DNA of 27,365 nucleotides from JBMNSK01 sp050945155 (GCA_050945155.1 JBMNSK010000017.1:1-27365); one strand, 5' to 3'. Positions 15,539 to 23,815 are shown, counted from the stretch's first letter. The notes: generated from the letters alone by a model not told the origin. Program-made: numbers and translations.

Positions 15539-17995
15539 CTATCTCACGGGAACTTGAGCCTTCATACTCTGAATCTTCGCAAAGACCGGTGCAGCTCCCG
15601 TCGTCAGGGTCACTTCGCCAGAATCATCTACCTGAATAAGTGTGGGGGCTTGCATTATTTGATAGCGCTGAGCAATGTCAACATGGTCTTCGGCAAACAA
15701 TTCCTCAAAGACAATACCTGCTTCATTCATATCCGCCGCCGCACGCTTGCAGTTCGGGCAAGTATGGGTTGCCATGAGGTAGAGACCCGCAGGCAACGTT
15801 CCTGCCTGATTGCGAGGACTTACCTCAACCTTCATGCTCACCTCCGCAGGCTGTGCTGCCTTCTCAGCATCGCTTTCGTGCTCTGCTGCTCCTTCGTCTT
15901 GGCTTGCATCATGACGGTTGAGATGCGAATGATCCAGGTTGTAAATCTTGCGGTCTTTAAATTCCTGGCTCTTGCCGTCGTTCCAGTTCTGAACCGGTCG
16001 ATAGTATCCGGTGATGCGGCTGTAAACCTCAGTCTTTTCGTGGCAGCATGGGCACTCATAGACTTCGCCAGTAATATAGCCGTGGTTCTTGCAAACCGAA
16101 TACGTCGGAGAAATGGTGTAATACGGCAGCTTGTAGTTCCACGCAATTTTACGAACCAAATTCGCGGCCGACTTCCAATCCGGCATCTTCTCGCCTAGGA
16201 AAGCATGGAAAACGGTGCCAGAGGTATAAAGCGTCTGCAAATCATCCTGAATATCAAGCGCGCTGAAGATATCCTCTGAAAAACCAACGGGCAGATGCGA
16301 TGAATTCGTATAATACGGTGAACCTTGGTCATTTGCCGTGATGATGTCAGGGAAACGCTCCTTGTCATGCTTAGCAAAACGATATGCCGTGCTCTCAGCA
16401 GGCGTTGCCTCTAGGTTATAAAGATCGCCATAAAGCTCCTGATAATCCGAAAGACGCTCACGCATATGATTAAGAACATCCTGGGTGAACTTCTGTGCGC
16501 GAGAATCCGTAAGGTCGCTGCGGAGCCATGAAGCATTCATGCATGCCTCGTTCATACCAACCAGACCAATGGTGCTGAAGTGGTTATCGAAGGTGCCCAA
16601 ATAACGCTTGGTATACGGATACAGTCCTGCCTCAAGGAAGGCCGTCACAACCGTACGCTTCGTCTTTAAAGACCGCGCAGCCAAATCCATCAGATGATCG
16701 AGGCGCTTGTAAAAATCGGCTTCACTTTCTGCCTGATAGGCAATGCGTGGCATATTGATGGTAACAACGCCAATACTTCCGGTAGACTCACCACTGCCGA
16801 AGAAACCACCGCTCTTCTTACGCAGCTCGCGCAAGTCCAAACGCAGACGGCAGCACATGGAACGGACATCAGATGGTTCCATATCAGAGTTGATGTAGTT
16901 TGAGAAATAAGGCGTGCCATACTTTGCAGTCATCTCAAAGAGCAGCTTGTTATTCTCGGTTTCAGACCAATCAAAGTCGCGCGTGATGGAATAGGTCGGA
17001 ATAGGATATTGGAAACCGCGTCCGTCAGCGTCGCCCTCAATCATGATTTCGATAAAGGCCTTGTTAACCATATCCATTTCTTTTTGGCAGTCACCATAAG
17101 TGAAATCCTGCTCTTTACCACCAACGATAGCGGGTTGGTCTTTCAGGTCGGCCGGGCAAACCCAGTCAAGCGTAATATTGCTAAACGGCGCCTGGGTGCC
17201 CCAGCGAGAAGGCGTATTAACACCGAAAACAAAACTCTCAATGGCCTGCTTGGTTTCCTTGTACGTGAGATTATCTACACGTACAAACGGAGCAAGGTAG
17301 GTGTCAAAAGAGGAGAAGGCTTGGGCGCCTGCCCATTCGTTCTGCATGATGCCCAAGAAGTTGACCATCTGGTTGCAGAGGCTAGAAAGGTGTCCTGCTG
17401 GCTTAGAGGTTATTTTACCTGGCACGCCACCCAAGCCTTCCTGAATGAGTTGCTTTAACGACCAACCTGCGCAATAGCCCGTTAGCATAGACAAATCGTG
17501 CAGGTGTATATCTGCATTGCGATGCGCTTCTGCAATTTCGCGATCATAGATTTCGGAAAGCCAGTAGTTCGCCGTTACTGCTCCGGAATTTGAAAGGATA
17601 AGGCCGCCTACTGAATAGGTAACAGTCGAGTTTTCTTTGACGCGCCAATCTTCGACACGCAGATAGCTGTCAACAATAGCCTTATAGTCAACGAGCGTTG
17701 CTTTCGCATTGCGGACATTTTGGCGCTGCTTACGGTAGAGGATGTATGCCTTTGCGATATCAGCATAGCCAGCATTCGATAAAACTTCCTCGACGCTATC
17801 CTGAATATCCTCAACCTCAATAAGGCCGTCCTTAATCTTTGGTTCAAAATGCGCAGTTACATTGAGAGCCAGCATGTCGATAGTGGATGGATGATACTGC
17901 TTTTCTTGTGCGTCAAATGCTTTCGATATCGCAGCGGCGATTTTAGCGATATCAAAGTCGACAACTTTACCGTCTCGCTTAAGAACCTGATACAT
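15539..17995 (-). CDS. nrdD: Anaerobic ribonucleoside-triphosphate reductase with C-terminal glutaredoxin-like domain
   Basis: This 818-residue class III RNR reduces NTPs to dNTPs using a glycyl radical. Domains in order: ATP-cone (1-95, VLKRDGKVVDFD), the ten-stranded barrel with Cys175 (GYCAGWSL) and the active-site loop MCCRL (Cys381/Cys382), a zinc site (Cys635, Cys648, Cys650/651), and the radical loop RITGYYRPVQ with Gly663. Typical NrdD ends about 20-30 residues later. Here an Ala/Glu/Asp-rich linker (690-735) leads to a glutaredoxin/thioredoxin-like domain (737-815) with CPNC at 746-749 and cis-Pro motif APT at 783-785. This suggests that disulfide reduction, not formate, supplies electrons. 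The ATG follows AAAGGAAATCGT. The activase nrdG is divergent. A promoter and NrdR-type boxes are found upstream. Confidence 0.94.
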   Translation of the reverse strand: MYQVLKRDGKVVDFDIAKIAAAISKAFDAQEKQYHPSTIDMLALNVTAHFEPKIKDGLIEVEDIQDSVEEVLSNAGYADIAKAYILYRKQRQNVRNAKATLVDYKAIVDSYLRVEDWRVKENSTVTYSVGGLILSNSGAVTANYWLSEIYDREIAEAHRNADIHLHDLSMLTGYCAGWSLKQLIQEGLGGVPGKITSKPAGHLSSLCNQMVNFLGIMQNEWAGAQAFSSFDTYLAPFVRVDNLTYKETKQAIESFVFGVNTPSRWGTQAPFSNITLDWVCPADLKDQPAIVGGKEQDFTYGDCQKEMDMVNKAFIEIMIEGDADGRGFQYPIPTYSITRDFDWSETENNKLLFEMTAKYGTPYFSNYINSDMEPSDVRSMCCRLRLDLRELRKKSGGFFGSGESTGSIGVVTINMPRIAYQAESEADFYKRLDHLMDLAARSLKTKRTVVTAFLEAGLYPYTKRYLGTFDNHFSTIGLVGMNEACMNASWLRSDLTDSRAQKFTQDVLNHMRERLSDYQELYGDLYNLEATPAESTAYRFAKHDKERFPDIITANDQGSPYYTNSSHLPVGFSEDIFSALDIQDDLQTLYTSGTVFHAFLGEKMPDWKSAANLVRKIAWNYKLPYYTISPTYSVCKNHGYITGEVYECPCCHEKTEVYSRITGYYRPVQNWNDGKSQEFKDRKIYNLDHSHLNRHDASQDEGAAEHESDAEKAAQPAEVSMKVEVSPRNQAGTLPAGLYLMATHTCPNCKRAAADMNEAGIVFEELFAEDHVDIAQRYQIMQAPTLIQVDDSGEVTLTTGAAPVFAKIQSMKAQVPVR

Positions 17996-18008
17996 ACGAT
18001 TTCCTTTC

Positions 18009-18120
18009 GGCCCAGTGTTTTTGAATACACTTCGAGCCTTGCGGTTTGTGGATGGATAACCGTTTACTGCATTAACCTGCGACTACCCTATCAACCCCAA
18101 CGCCGCAGGCTGATTGATGC
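18009..18120 (-). other. nrdD 5' leader with successive inverted repeats
   Basis: Reading on minus, the predicted leader has CCTGCG (18104-18109) pairing with CGCAGG (18076-18081), and outer GCAT/ATGC arms at 18117-18120 and 18069-18072. Next come CGGTT/AACCG (18058-18062 and 18042-18046) and AGTGT/ACACT (18027-18031 and 18014-18018), the last just above the ribosome site. It matches no riboswitch I recognise. The stems are short and could be chance. Confidence 0.3.
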
Positions 18121-18125
18121 GTTTT

Positions 18126-18154
18126 ATCATACTCGGTTCAGGACTGCGCGTCAA
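18126..18154 (-). promoter_or_regulatory. Sigma-70 promoter for nrdD
   Basis: On minus, TTGACG (18149-18154) and TATGAT (18126-18131) are exactly 17 bases apart, close to consensus. The start point would be near 18119, giving a leader of about 120 bases before the nrdD ATG. The two palindromic boxes lie immediately upstream of the -35 element. Confidence 0.75.
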
Positions 18155-18161
18155 CGAAAAA

Positions 18162-18177
18162 CTCCATGATATTGGAG
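18162..18177. promoter_or_regulatory. Upstream palindrome, candidate proximal NrdR box
   Basis: CTCCATGATATTGGAG is a palindrome with arms (A)CTCCA/TGGAG(T) around TGATAT. By my alignment it matches the NrdR consensus (ACACWATATATWGTGT) at only about 8 of 16 positions, but it shares GATATTG with the second box and sits exactly 32 bp from it. It ends 8 bases from the nrdD -35 element. Confidence 0.55.
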
Positions 18178-18193
18178 TCAATATACAGTTAAA

Positions 18194-18209
18194 CCACAAG
18201 ATATTGTGG
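18194..18209. promoter_or_regulatory. NrdR box
   Basis: CCACAAGATATTGTGG matches the NrdR box consensus at about 13 of 16 positions and lies in a perfect 9-bp inverted repeat (AAACCACAA/TTGTGGTTT, spacer GATA). NrdR is the ATP-cone repressor that senses dATP/ATP and binds pairs of boxes 31-32 bp apart at RNR promoters. The neighbouring box has this spacing. Confidence 0.75.
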
Positions 18210-18392
18210 TTTATTCATAATCCTAAATTGCCCAAAAATTTGAGTCAGTGCAGGTGGTATGGGAAAAGAAAAGATTGAGGAACCACGAAAAAATTTTCTC
18301 TTTATTCCATAAATTGTTGTTCACCAATTCTTAGCAAGCAGACGCTTAGACGATGCGTTATCTTAGAGAAGTAAATGAAACAAGGAGTAACT

Positions 18393-18653
18393 ATGCCCCA
18401 TTACCGATTCAGGCCTCATATGGTTTGCTCTATGCAAATTGATTTTGACTTAGAGGACAATAAAATTTACAACCTTCAATTTCTTGGAGGTTGCGAGGGT
18501 AACCTTCGCGCCATTGGAAAACTAGTCGATGGGGCTGACGCCCACTATGTTGCCGACCTTTTGCGCGGAAACGACTGCCACGGGCGCGGCACAAGCTGCG
18601 CAGACCAGCTCTCCCAAGCCCTCGACCTTGCACTGGCACAATCAGGGCACTAA
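18393..18653 (+). CDS. TSCPD domain-containing protein (TIGR03905-like)
   Basis: This small protein of 86 residues consists of a single TSCPD domain, as in the TIGR03905 family. The visible pattern is CSMQIDFDLEDNKIYNLQF, then GGCEGNLRAIGKLVDG with Cys34, then DCHGRGTSCADQL with Cys62 and the TSCAD form of the name motif at 67-71. TSCPD domains also occur at the C-terminus of B12-dependent (class II) RNR NrdJ, where they bind metal. Standing between nrdD and nrdG, 24 bases before nrdG, it is probably an RNR accessory or metal/cluster protein; its function is not known. I chose ATG 18393 because AAGGAG lies 5 bases upstream. The ATG at 18375 has no such site. Confidence 0.85.
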   Translation: MPHYRFRPHMVCSMQIDFDLEDNKIYNLQFLGGCEGNLRAIGKLVDGADAHYVADLLRGNDCHGRGTSCADQLSQALDLALAQSGH

Positions 18654-18677
18654 TACACCAAAGGCAAGGAAGATTTC

Positions 18678-19403
18678 ATGCAGCTCGGAGGAATCCAAAA
18701 ACTTACCCTGCTTGACTATCCCGGCCATACCGCCGCAACTGTTTTTACGCCAGGCTGCAACTTGCGCTGCCCCTACTGCTATAACGTTGATTTAGTACGA
18801 GGCATTCAGTCAGACGACAAAAAAACACGGGTCTTTCCCTCCTACCCACTCGATGAATTCTTCTCCTTTCTTAAAAGGCGCAAGGGGCTTTTAGACGGCA
18901 TATGCATTACCGGAGGTGAACCACTTCTTCAGGAAGGAATGGGTGATTTTTGCCGACGTATCAAGGACGAAGGATTTGCCGTAAAGCTTGATACGAACGG
19001 AACCTTCCCAGAAAAACTCAAGCAGCTTGTAGAAGACCAGGTCATAGACTATGTAGCTGTCGATATAAAAAACGCACCTGCTGACTATGCTCAAACTGTT
19101 GGCGTGAAGGACTTTGACCATAAAAGTATCGACGAGACCATTTCCTACCTATCTTCAGCCAAGGTCGAAAGTGAATTTCGAACCACCGTCATACGAGAAT
19201 TTCATACGCTTGATAAGCTTCGTACTATCGCTCGGTGGATTCGGGGACCACACCCCTACTACCTGCAAAATTTTGATGAAGATGCAAAGGTTCTTGTTGG
19301 AAACCAGGTGCTACATGGATGGACAGACAATGACCTGCGTATGGCTGTAAAAGAACTTCGGTTGATCAACCCGAAAACTTATCTGCGTGGCATAGAAGAA
19401 TAA
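18678..19403 (+). CDS. nrdG: Anaerobic ribonucleotide reductase activating protein (radical SAM)
   Basis: This radical SAM enzyme of 241 residues puts the glycyl radical on NrdD. The cluster motif CNLRCPYC has Cys27, Cys31 and Cys34 for the [4Fe-4S] cluster, and GGEP at 79-82 binds the SAM amino group. It is longer than E. coli NrdG (154) and fits the TIGR02495 (NrdG2) group common in anaerobes, which has a fuller barrel. The ATG at 18678 follows AAGGAAG. It is second in the plus-strand unit with the TSCPD gene and is divergent from its target nrdD. A perfect hairpin follows the stop codon. Confidence 0.93.
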   Translation: MQLGGIQKLTLLDYPGHTAATVFTPGCNLRCPYCYNVDLVRGIQSDDKKTRVFPSYPLDEFFSFLKRRKGLLDGICITGGEPLLQEGMGDFCRRIKDEGFAVKLDTNGTFPEKLKQLVEDQVIDYVAVDIKNAPADYAQTVGVKDFDHKSIDETISYLSSAKVESEFRTTVIREFHTLDKLRTIARWIRGPHPYYLQNFDEDAKVLVGNQVLHGWTDNDLRMAVKELRLINPKTYLRGIEE

Positions 19404-19428
19404 AGGAGAGGGAATCTTCCCTCTCCTT
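19403..19428. terminator. Hairpin terminator after nrdG
   Basis: A perfect 12-bp inverted repeat (AAGGAGAGGGAA/TTCCCTCTCCTT) begins at the last base of the nrdG stop codon, with a TC centre. There is no plus-strand T-run after it. Read on minus, TTTATTC follows. It lies between convergent nrdG and sufU (ending at 19473) and may serve both. Confidence 0.7.
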
Positions 19429-19472
19429 AAACGTGCAAAAAGATTCTGCCAAAATTTTGACCATGAAACTTG

Positions 19473-19922
19473 CTACTCAGTTGTTGCCGCCTTATCAGTT
19501 TCCTCGTTTAAGATTCCCTCGAGCGTTCTCCAGGCCAACTCGGCACATTTTACGCGCGACGGCATATGGGAAATGTCGGAGAGCTCTGCTGCTTCATCCA
19601 GATCTTCTTCATCTTGGTCTGACAGCTCCTTGCCCTGAATCATGCCAATAAAAAGCCCAATAAGACGCTGAGCTTCTTCAGTTGTTTTCCCTTCAATCAA
19701 ACCAGCCATGATGTCGGCTGAAGCAAGGGATACGGCGCAACCATGACCAGTAAACGCAGCCTCTTCGATGATGTCGTCTTTAATACGCAGCTTAAGCGTG
19801 AGCTCATCGCCGCAGCTTGGGTTAATGCCGTCATGTGTATTGGTGGCATCTTCTAAGTCATACTTGTAGTCAGGATGCGCATTATGCTCCATAAGCGCTG
19901 CACCATAGATATTATTCGCCAT
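19473..19922 (-). CDS. sufU: Fe-S assembly sulfur-transfer protein SufU
   Basis: This 149-residue SufU is of the NifU/IscU fold in its Gram-positive form. The three conserved cysteines are Cys37 in NPSCGDE, Cys62 in GHGCAVSLASADI and Cys126 in RVKCAEL, with Asp39. In this family they bind zinc and accept persulfide sulfur from SufS. The insertion between Cys62 and Cys126 (about 20 residues longer than IscU) is typical for SufU. I chose ATG 19922, which follows GGGGGATG. The upstream in-frame start at 19955 would add 11 residues unlike the family. The gene overlaps the end of sufS by 11 bases and is last in the suf operon. Confidence 0.92.
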   Translation of the reverse strand: MANNIYGAALMEHNAHPDYKYDLEDATNTHDGINPSCGDELTLKLRIKDDIIEEAAFTGHGCAVSLASADIMAGLIEGKTTEEAQRLIGLFIGMIQGKELSDQDEEDLDEAAELSDISHMPSRVKCAELAWRTLEGILNEETDKAATTE

Positions 19923-21144
19923 GAAACATCCCCCAGACTGATTCGATTGCCTCAATGAGCGCGTCTATGTCGTTCTTATCGTTATAAAACGCAAGCGACG
20001 CCCTGCTGCAAGTTCGCAAACCCATCCAATTCAAGAGAGGTTGTGCACAGTGGTGACCTGCTCGAATGGCAACGTTATGCATATCAAGAATGCTTGCCAC
20101 GTCATGGGGATGAATATCGCCCACGTTAAAACTGATAACGCTGTGACGCGCTGCCGCATCGCGCGGACCAACAAATTCAATGTAGGGCAAATCGCTTAAC
20201 CGAGCCATGCAATACTGCACGAGGTTGCTTTCGCGTTCAATGATGGTATCCATTCCGATATTTTCAACATAGGACAAAGCCGCATCCAAACCATAGATTC
20301 CAGCAGCATCCTGGGTACCTGCTTCAAATTTCTCTGGAACGGAAGCCCAGACCGCATCCTCTTGGGTCACCGAATCAATCATTTCCCCACCAGTAAGAAA
20401 CGGCGGCATGGCATCGAGTAAATCTGCATGACCCCAAAGCACGCCAATACCCATGGGTCCAAAAACCTTATGTGCGGAGAAAACGAAAAAGTCGCATCCA
20501 ATTCCTTTGACGTTAACCTGCGCGTGAGGCACCGACTGGGCACCATCAACAATCATGTATGCCCCGTTTTCATGCGCTACCTGCGTAAGAAGCTGCACAG
20601 GATTCTCAACGCCCAACACATTCGAAACGTGAACCGCTGAAACAATTTTTGTCTTCGGCCCAATTTTTTTGCGCATCTCCTCTTCAGAAATACGCCCTTC
20701 CTCATCAGGGAAGATATATACGAGCTTCGCTCCGGTTTTGCGGCAAACCTGCTGCCATGGAATCAGATTGCTGTGGTGTTCCATGATAGTGATACAAACC
20801 TCATCGCCTTGAGATAAGACCGTAGGCGCAAAGCTCATCGCAAGCAGGTTAAGCATTTCAGAAGTATTCCGCCCGAAGACTATTTCGCGCGGTGAATCAA
20901 CACCGATAAACCTTGCAATATGCTCGCGCGTCTTCCCAATTGCCTCGGTTGCATCCACCGAAAGCTTATAGAGTCCACGGAGCGGGTTGGCGTTCATCGT
21001 CTCGTAAAAATAACGTTGTGCATCAAGAACAACGGCAGGACGCTGCGCAGTTGCTGCGCTGTCAAGGAAAGCCAATTCAGGGTGCGCATCAAGTAAGGGA
21101 AAATCCTTCTTGAAAGGATTTTCTTGTATATCTACTGAGGTCAT
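19912..21144 (-). CDS. sufS: Cysteine desulfurase SufS
   Basis: This 410-residue class II (group II) cysteine desulfurase takes sulfur from cysteine with PLP and stores it as a persulfide. The PLP lysine is Lys226 in SAHKVFGPMGIG. The cofactor-binding acidic residue is Asp200 in MIVDGAQSVPH, and the catalytic Cys366 lies in RAGHHCAQP. The ATG overlaps the sufD stop by four bases (ATGA), so the gene is coupled to sufD. Partner SufU follows and would replace SufE, which I do not see here. Confidence 0.95.
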   Translation of the reverse strand: MTSVDIQENPFKKDFPLLDAHPELAFLDSAATAQRPAVVLDAQRYFYETMNANPLRGLYKLSVDATEAIGKTREHIARFIGVDSPREIVFGRNTSEMLNLLAMSFAPTVLSQGDEVCITIMEHHSNLIPWQQVCRKTGAKLVYIFPDEEGRISEEEMRKKIGPKTKIVSAVHVSNVLGVENPVQLLTQVAHENGAYMIVDGAQSVPHAQVNVKGIGCDFFVFSAHKVFGPMGIGVLWGHADLLDAMPPFLTGGEMIDSVTQEDAVWASVPEKFEAGTQDAAGIYGLDAALSYVENIGMDTIIERESNLVQYCMARLSDLPYIEFVGPRDAAARHSVISFNVGDIHPHDVASILDMHNVAIRAGHHCAQPLLNWMGLRTCSRASLAFYNDKNDIDALIEAIESVWGMFHGE

Positions 21145-22394
21145 AGGTCTACCTCCTGAAAATCTTCTATGAGTGTCCGCGCATAGTTCAAGACGCCTTC
21201 GCGAATTTCTTCGTCGGGAGCGGTCAGGGCGGCGCGCTCTAAGGCAGACTGAACAAACATATCTTCTGCAACTTCCTTATTAAGCCCACGACAGGCCAAG
21301 TAGAAGAGCTGGTCAGCATTAACATGGCCGATGGTAGCCCCATGATTTCCCATCACGTCGTCTTCGTTGCAAAGAATGACCGGTACGGTTTTGTTTTCGA
21401 CTCCCTCATCGACCAATAAGACTGTTTCGTCTTCTTCACCCTCGGCCCCACAAGCACCACGAATCAAATCAATGGTTCCTCGCAAGGTCTTTTTCGACTT
21501 ACCTGCCAAGACGCCATTTGCATGCAGCTCGCTTTGAGACTTTGGTCCATGGTGGCGAATGCTGTAATTGAAATCTCGTACTTGGTCTTTATGACCGAGG
21601 TAATGCAGGTCAATCTCAATGGAAGCATTTTCTCCACGCAAATCGCTCGCAAGACCGGTATAAGCACGCTCTCCGCCAAGAACAGTCTGCTCGACAGTGA
21701 CGTGAGCATCGGTATCCAAGAACAGACCCATGTCATCAATGTCACAAACTTCCGTACCAAGGGTTTGAAAGCGCGTAATTTTTACGTCTGAACCACGGCC
21801 TGCGAAAACCCGAAGGCTCGTACCGGTAAGACCTGTACCCGGCTCAATAGAGTCGGTCGCAAGCGTCAGAGAAAATTCGAGTCCGTCTGGAACAATAAGG
21901 TCAATTGCAGCGACATTCATATAGCCGCCCACACCCGGAACTCGAATAGTTGCTTCTTTTTCGGTATTGGCGCCTGCAAGAAGAACGAGCGGCTTGGATG
22001 CTGCGTTACGCAGGAATTCATACGCTTCGTTTCCGGTGCCTGTCTCAAAAGATTTTGCTAGGCTTAAGCTATCTTCTATTTCGTCAGCGCGCCTTTGATA
22101 CCGAGAACGTGCAGCCACGTCGAAAAATTCTTTTTCTTCGTAGAGCTTCGCCTTTTGCTCGGCATAATCCTTCGTCTTTTCATAGGCAGCCGTTTGCTCC
22201 CAGGCATCTTGTGCACCTTGCAGCGCTTTATCAAAGGCATCTTCCTTGCCGAAAAGCTCCATATCCGCTTCGACACGCACCAGATGAGCAGGAGCTAAAC
22301 CATCGGGAATTTCAACTTGTGTTTCATTCATGTGAAGGCGATGCCAGGTAGGAGCCGGCATGGCGTTGACATGATTTAAAACTGTTTGAGTCAT
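21141..22394 (-). CDS. sufD: Fe-S cluster assembly protein SufD
   Basis: This is a 417-residue SufBD-family protein, a partner in the SufBC2D scaffold that builds Fe-S clusters. The C-terminal core carries MGNHGATIGHVNADQLFYL with His351, the equivalent of the SufD histidine at the cluster-building interface. The N-terminal third has a helical segment rich in Tyr, Lys and Glu (about 75-115). Its start ATG shares one base with the sufB stop (TAATG). Its stop overlaps the sufS start. It differs from SufB in lacking the catalytic cysteine found there. Confidence 0.92.
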   Translation of the reverse strand: MTQTVLNHVNAMPAPTWHRLHMNETQVEIPDGLAPAHLVRVEADMELFGKEDAFDKALQGAQDAWEQTAAYEKTKDYAEQKAKLYEEKEFFDVAARSRYQRRADEIEDSLSLAKSFETGTGNEAYEFLRNAASKPLVLLAGANTEKEATIRVPGVGGYMNVAAIDLIVPDGLEFSLTLATDSIEPGTGLTGTSLRVFAGRGSDVKITRFQTLGTEVCDIDDMGLFLDTDAHVTVEQTVLGGERAYTGLASDLRGENASIEIDLHYLGHKDQVRDFNYSIRHHGPKSQSELHANGVLAGKSKKTLRGTIDLIRGACGAEGEEDETVLLVDEGVENKTVPVILCNEDDVMGNHGATIGHVNADQLFYLACRGLNKEVAEDMFVQSALERAALTAPDEEIREGVLNYARTLIEDFQEVDL

Positions 22395-23803
22395 TAGCCA
22401 ATCGCTCCTTCCATTTCAAGTTTGATGAGATTGTTCATTTCAACGGCATATTCAAGCGGCAGTTCTTTTGCTACCGGGTTTGCAAACCCGTTAACCACCA
22501 TGGTACGTGCCGCCTCCTCGCTTAAACCGTGGCTCATCAGGTAGAAAATTTTGTCATCACCGATACGTCCGATGCTTGCCTCATGACCAAGGTCGATATC
22601 CTTGCAGCGAATATCCATCGCCGGGGTGGTATCCGACCGACTGATGTCATCAAGCATGAGGCTTTGGCAAGAAATACTTGCGACCGAACCCGTAGCTTTC
22701 GGGGTTGCAACCACGGAGCTTCTAAAGGTGTTGATGCCCCCACTCTTCGAAATTGACTTCGTCTCAACCGAAACATGAGTTTTAGGCGCATTCATAACTA
22801 CCTTGCACCCGGTGTCTAGGTTCTGTGAATTACCCGCAAATGTGACACCGGTAAACTCACAGGTACTGCGCGCCCCGTTTAACACGCTCATGGGATAGAG
22901 GTAGCCAACATGGCTTCCAAACGAACCACTGATCCACTCAATCTTTCCGTCGTCTTCAACCTTGGCACGCTTGGTGTTCAGGTTATACATGTTCTTCGAC
23001 CAGTTTTCGATGGTTGAGTAGCGCAAGCGTGCTCGCTTTCCTACGAAAAGTTCAACAGCACCTGCATGTAAGTTCGCCACGTTATATTTCGGAGCAGAGC
23101 AACCTTCAATGAAGTGAAGGTCGGCGTCATCTTCGACAATGATAAGCGTGTGCTCAAATTGTCCGGCGCCTTTTGCATTGAGGCGGAAATAGGACTGCAG
23201 GGGAAAATCAAGTTTCGTGCCTGCAGGAACATACACAAATGAACCGCCACTCCAAACAGCACCGTGCAAAGCAGCAAACTTGTGGTCGGTTGGCGGAATA
23301 AGGGTCATGAAGTGCTCACGAATAAGGTCGGCGTATTCACCATGGAGAGCTTCTTCAATACCGCTGTAGACAATGCCCATCTTTGCAGCAGAATCTTGCA
23401 TGCTGTGATACACAAGCTCAGAGTCATACTGCGCACCAACGCCCGCAAGATAGGCGCGTTCAGCCTGAGGAATACCCAGGCGGTCAAACGTGTTTTTAAT
23501 CTCATCAGGAACGCTGTCCCAGTCGCTTTGCTGGTCAGTATTAGGTTTGACGTAGGTAACGATATGCTCCATATCAAGTCCATCAAGGGCCGGACCCCAA
23601 TCAGGAAGGGGCATACTGTTATAAATCTCTAAAGACTCAAGGCGCTTATCAAGCATCCATTGAGGTTCATCTTTTTGTGCCGAAATCTCACGCACGATAT
23701 CGGGTGTAAGACCCGCTTCGAGGTGCATCTCCTCGCTTTCACCGTAGGTGAAGTCATAGAGGCTGCGATCGATATCGGCTACCTGACTATGCTTCTTTGC
23801 CAT
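22394..23803 (-). CDS. sufB: Fe-S cluster assembly protein SufB
   Basis: This 469-residue SufB is the scaffold subunit on which nascent clusters form. The conserved Cys400 (AMDIRCKD), followed by His407/Glu408 in GHEASIGRIGDDKIFYL, correspond to the SufB catalytic residues. VNGFANPVAKELP near the C-terminus is family-typical. I chose the ATG at 23803 because AAGGAGG lies seven bases upstream, overlapping the end of sufC. The TTG at 23809 in the same frame is too close to that site. It forms the SufBC2D complex with its neighbours. Confidence 0.95.
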   Translation of the reverse strand: MAKKHSQVADIDRSLYDFTYGESEEMHLEAGLTPDIVREISAQKDEPQWMLDKRLESLEIYNSMPLPDWGPALDGLDMEHIVTYVKPNTDQQSDWDSVPDEIKNTFDRLGIPQAERAYLAGVGAQYDSELVYHSMQDSAAKMGIVYSGIEEALHGEYADLIREHFMTLIPPTDHKFAALHGAVWSGGSFVYVPAGTKLDFPLQSYFRLNAKGAGQFEHTLIIVEDDADLHFIEGCSAPKYNVANLHAGAVELFVGKRARLRYSTIENWSKNMYNLNTKRAKVEDDGKIEWISGSFGSHVGYLYPMSVLNGARSTCEFTGVTFAGNSQNLDTGCKVVMNAPKTHVSVETKSISKSGGINTFRSSVVATPKATGSVASISCQSLMLDDISRSDTTPAMDIRCKDIDLGHEASIGRIGDDKIFYLMSHGLSEEAARTMVVNGFANPVAKELPLEYAVEMNNLIKLEMEGAIG

Positions 23804-23815
23804 CGACAACCCTCC

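Larger units (their letters stand above)
17996..18392. other. Divergent control region between nrdD and the TSCPD-nrdG unit
   Basis: This 397-base stretch holds no gene that I can support. From the nrdD side it contains a leader of about 120 bases with inverted repeats, a sigma-70 promoter facing nrdD, and two palindromes 32 bp apart. The remainder, about 18210-18380, is A/T-rich with short runs such as GAAAAAATTTTC, and should hold the promoter of the plus-strand unit. No clear -35/-10 pair with 16-18 spacing was found there. Confidence 0.6.

Noticed and set aside
15554..16198. A 214-codon plus-strand frame opposite the nrdD 3' end
   Set aside because: Shadow of nrdD codons; no recognisable domain and no start site of its own.
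17009..17458. A 149-codon plus-strand frame opposite nrdD
   Set aside because: Shadow frame; the opposite strand is conserved NrdD sequence throughout.
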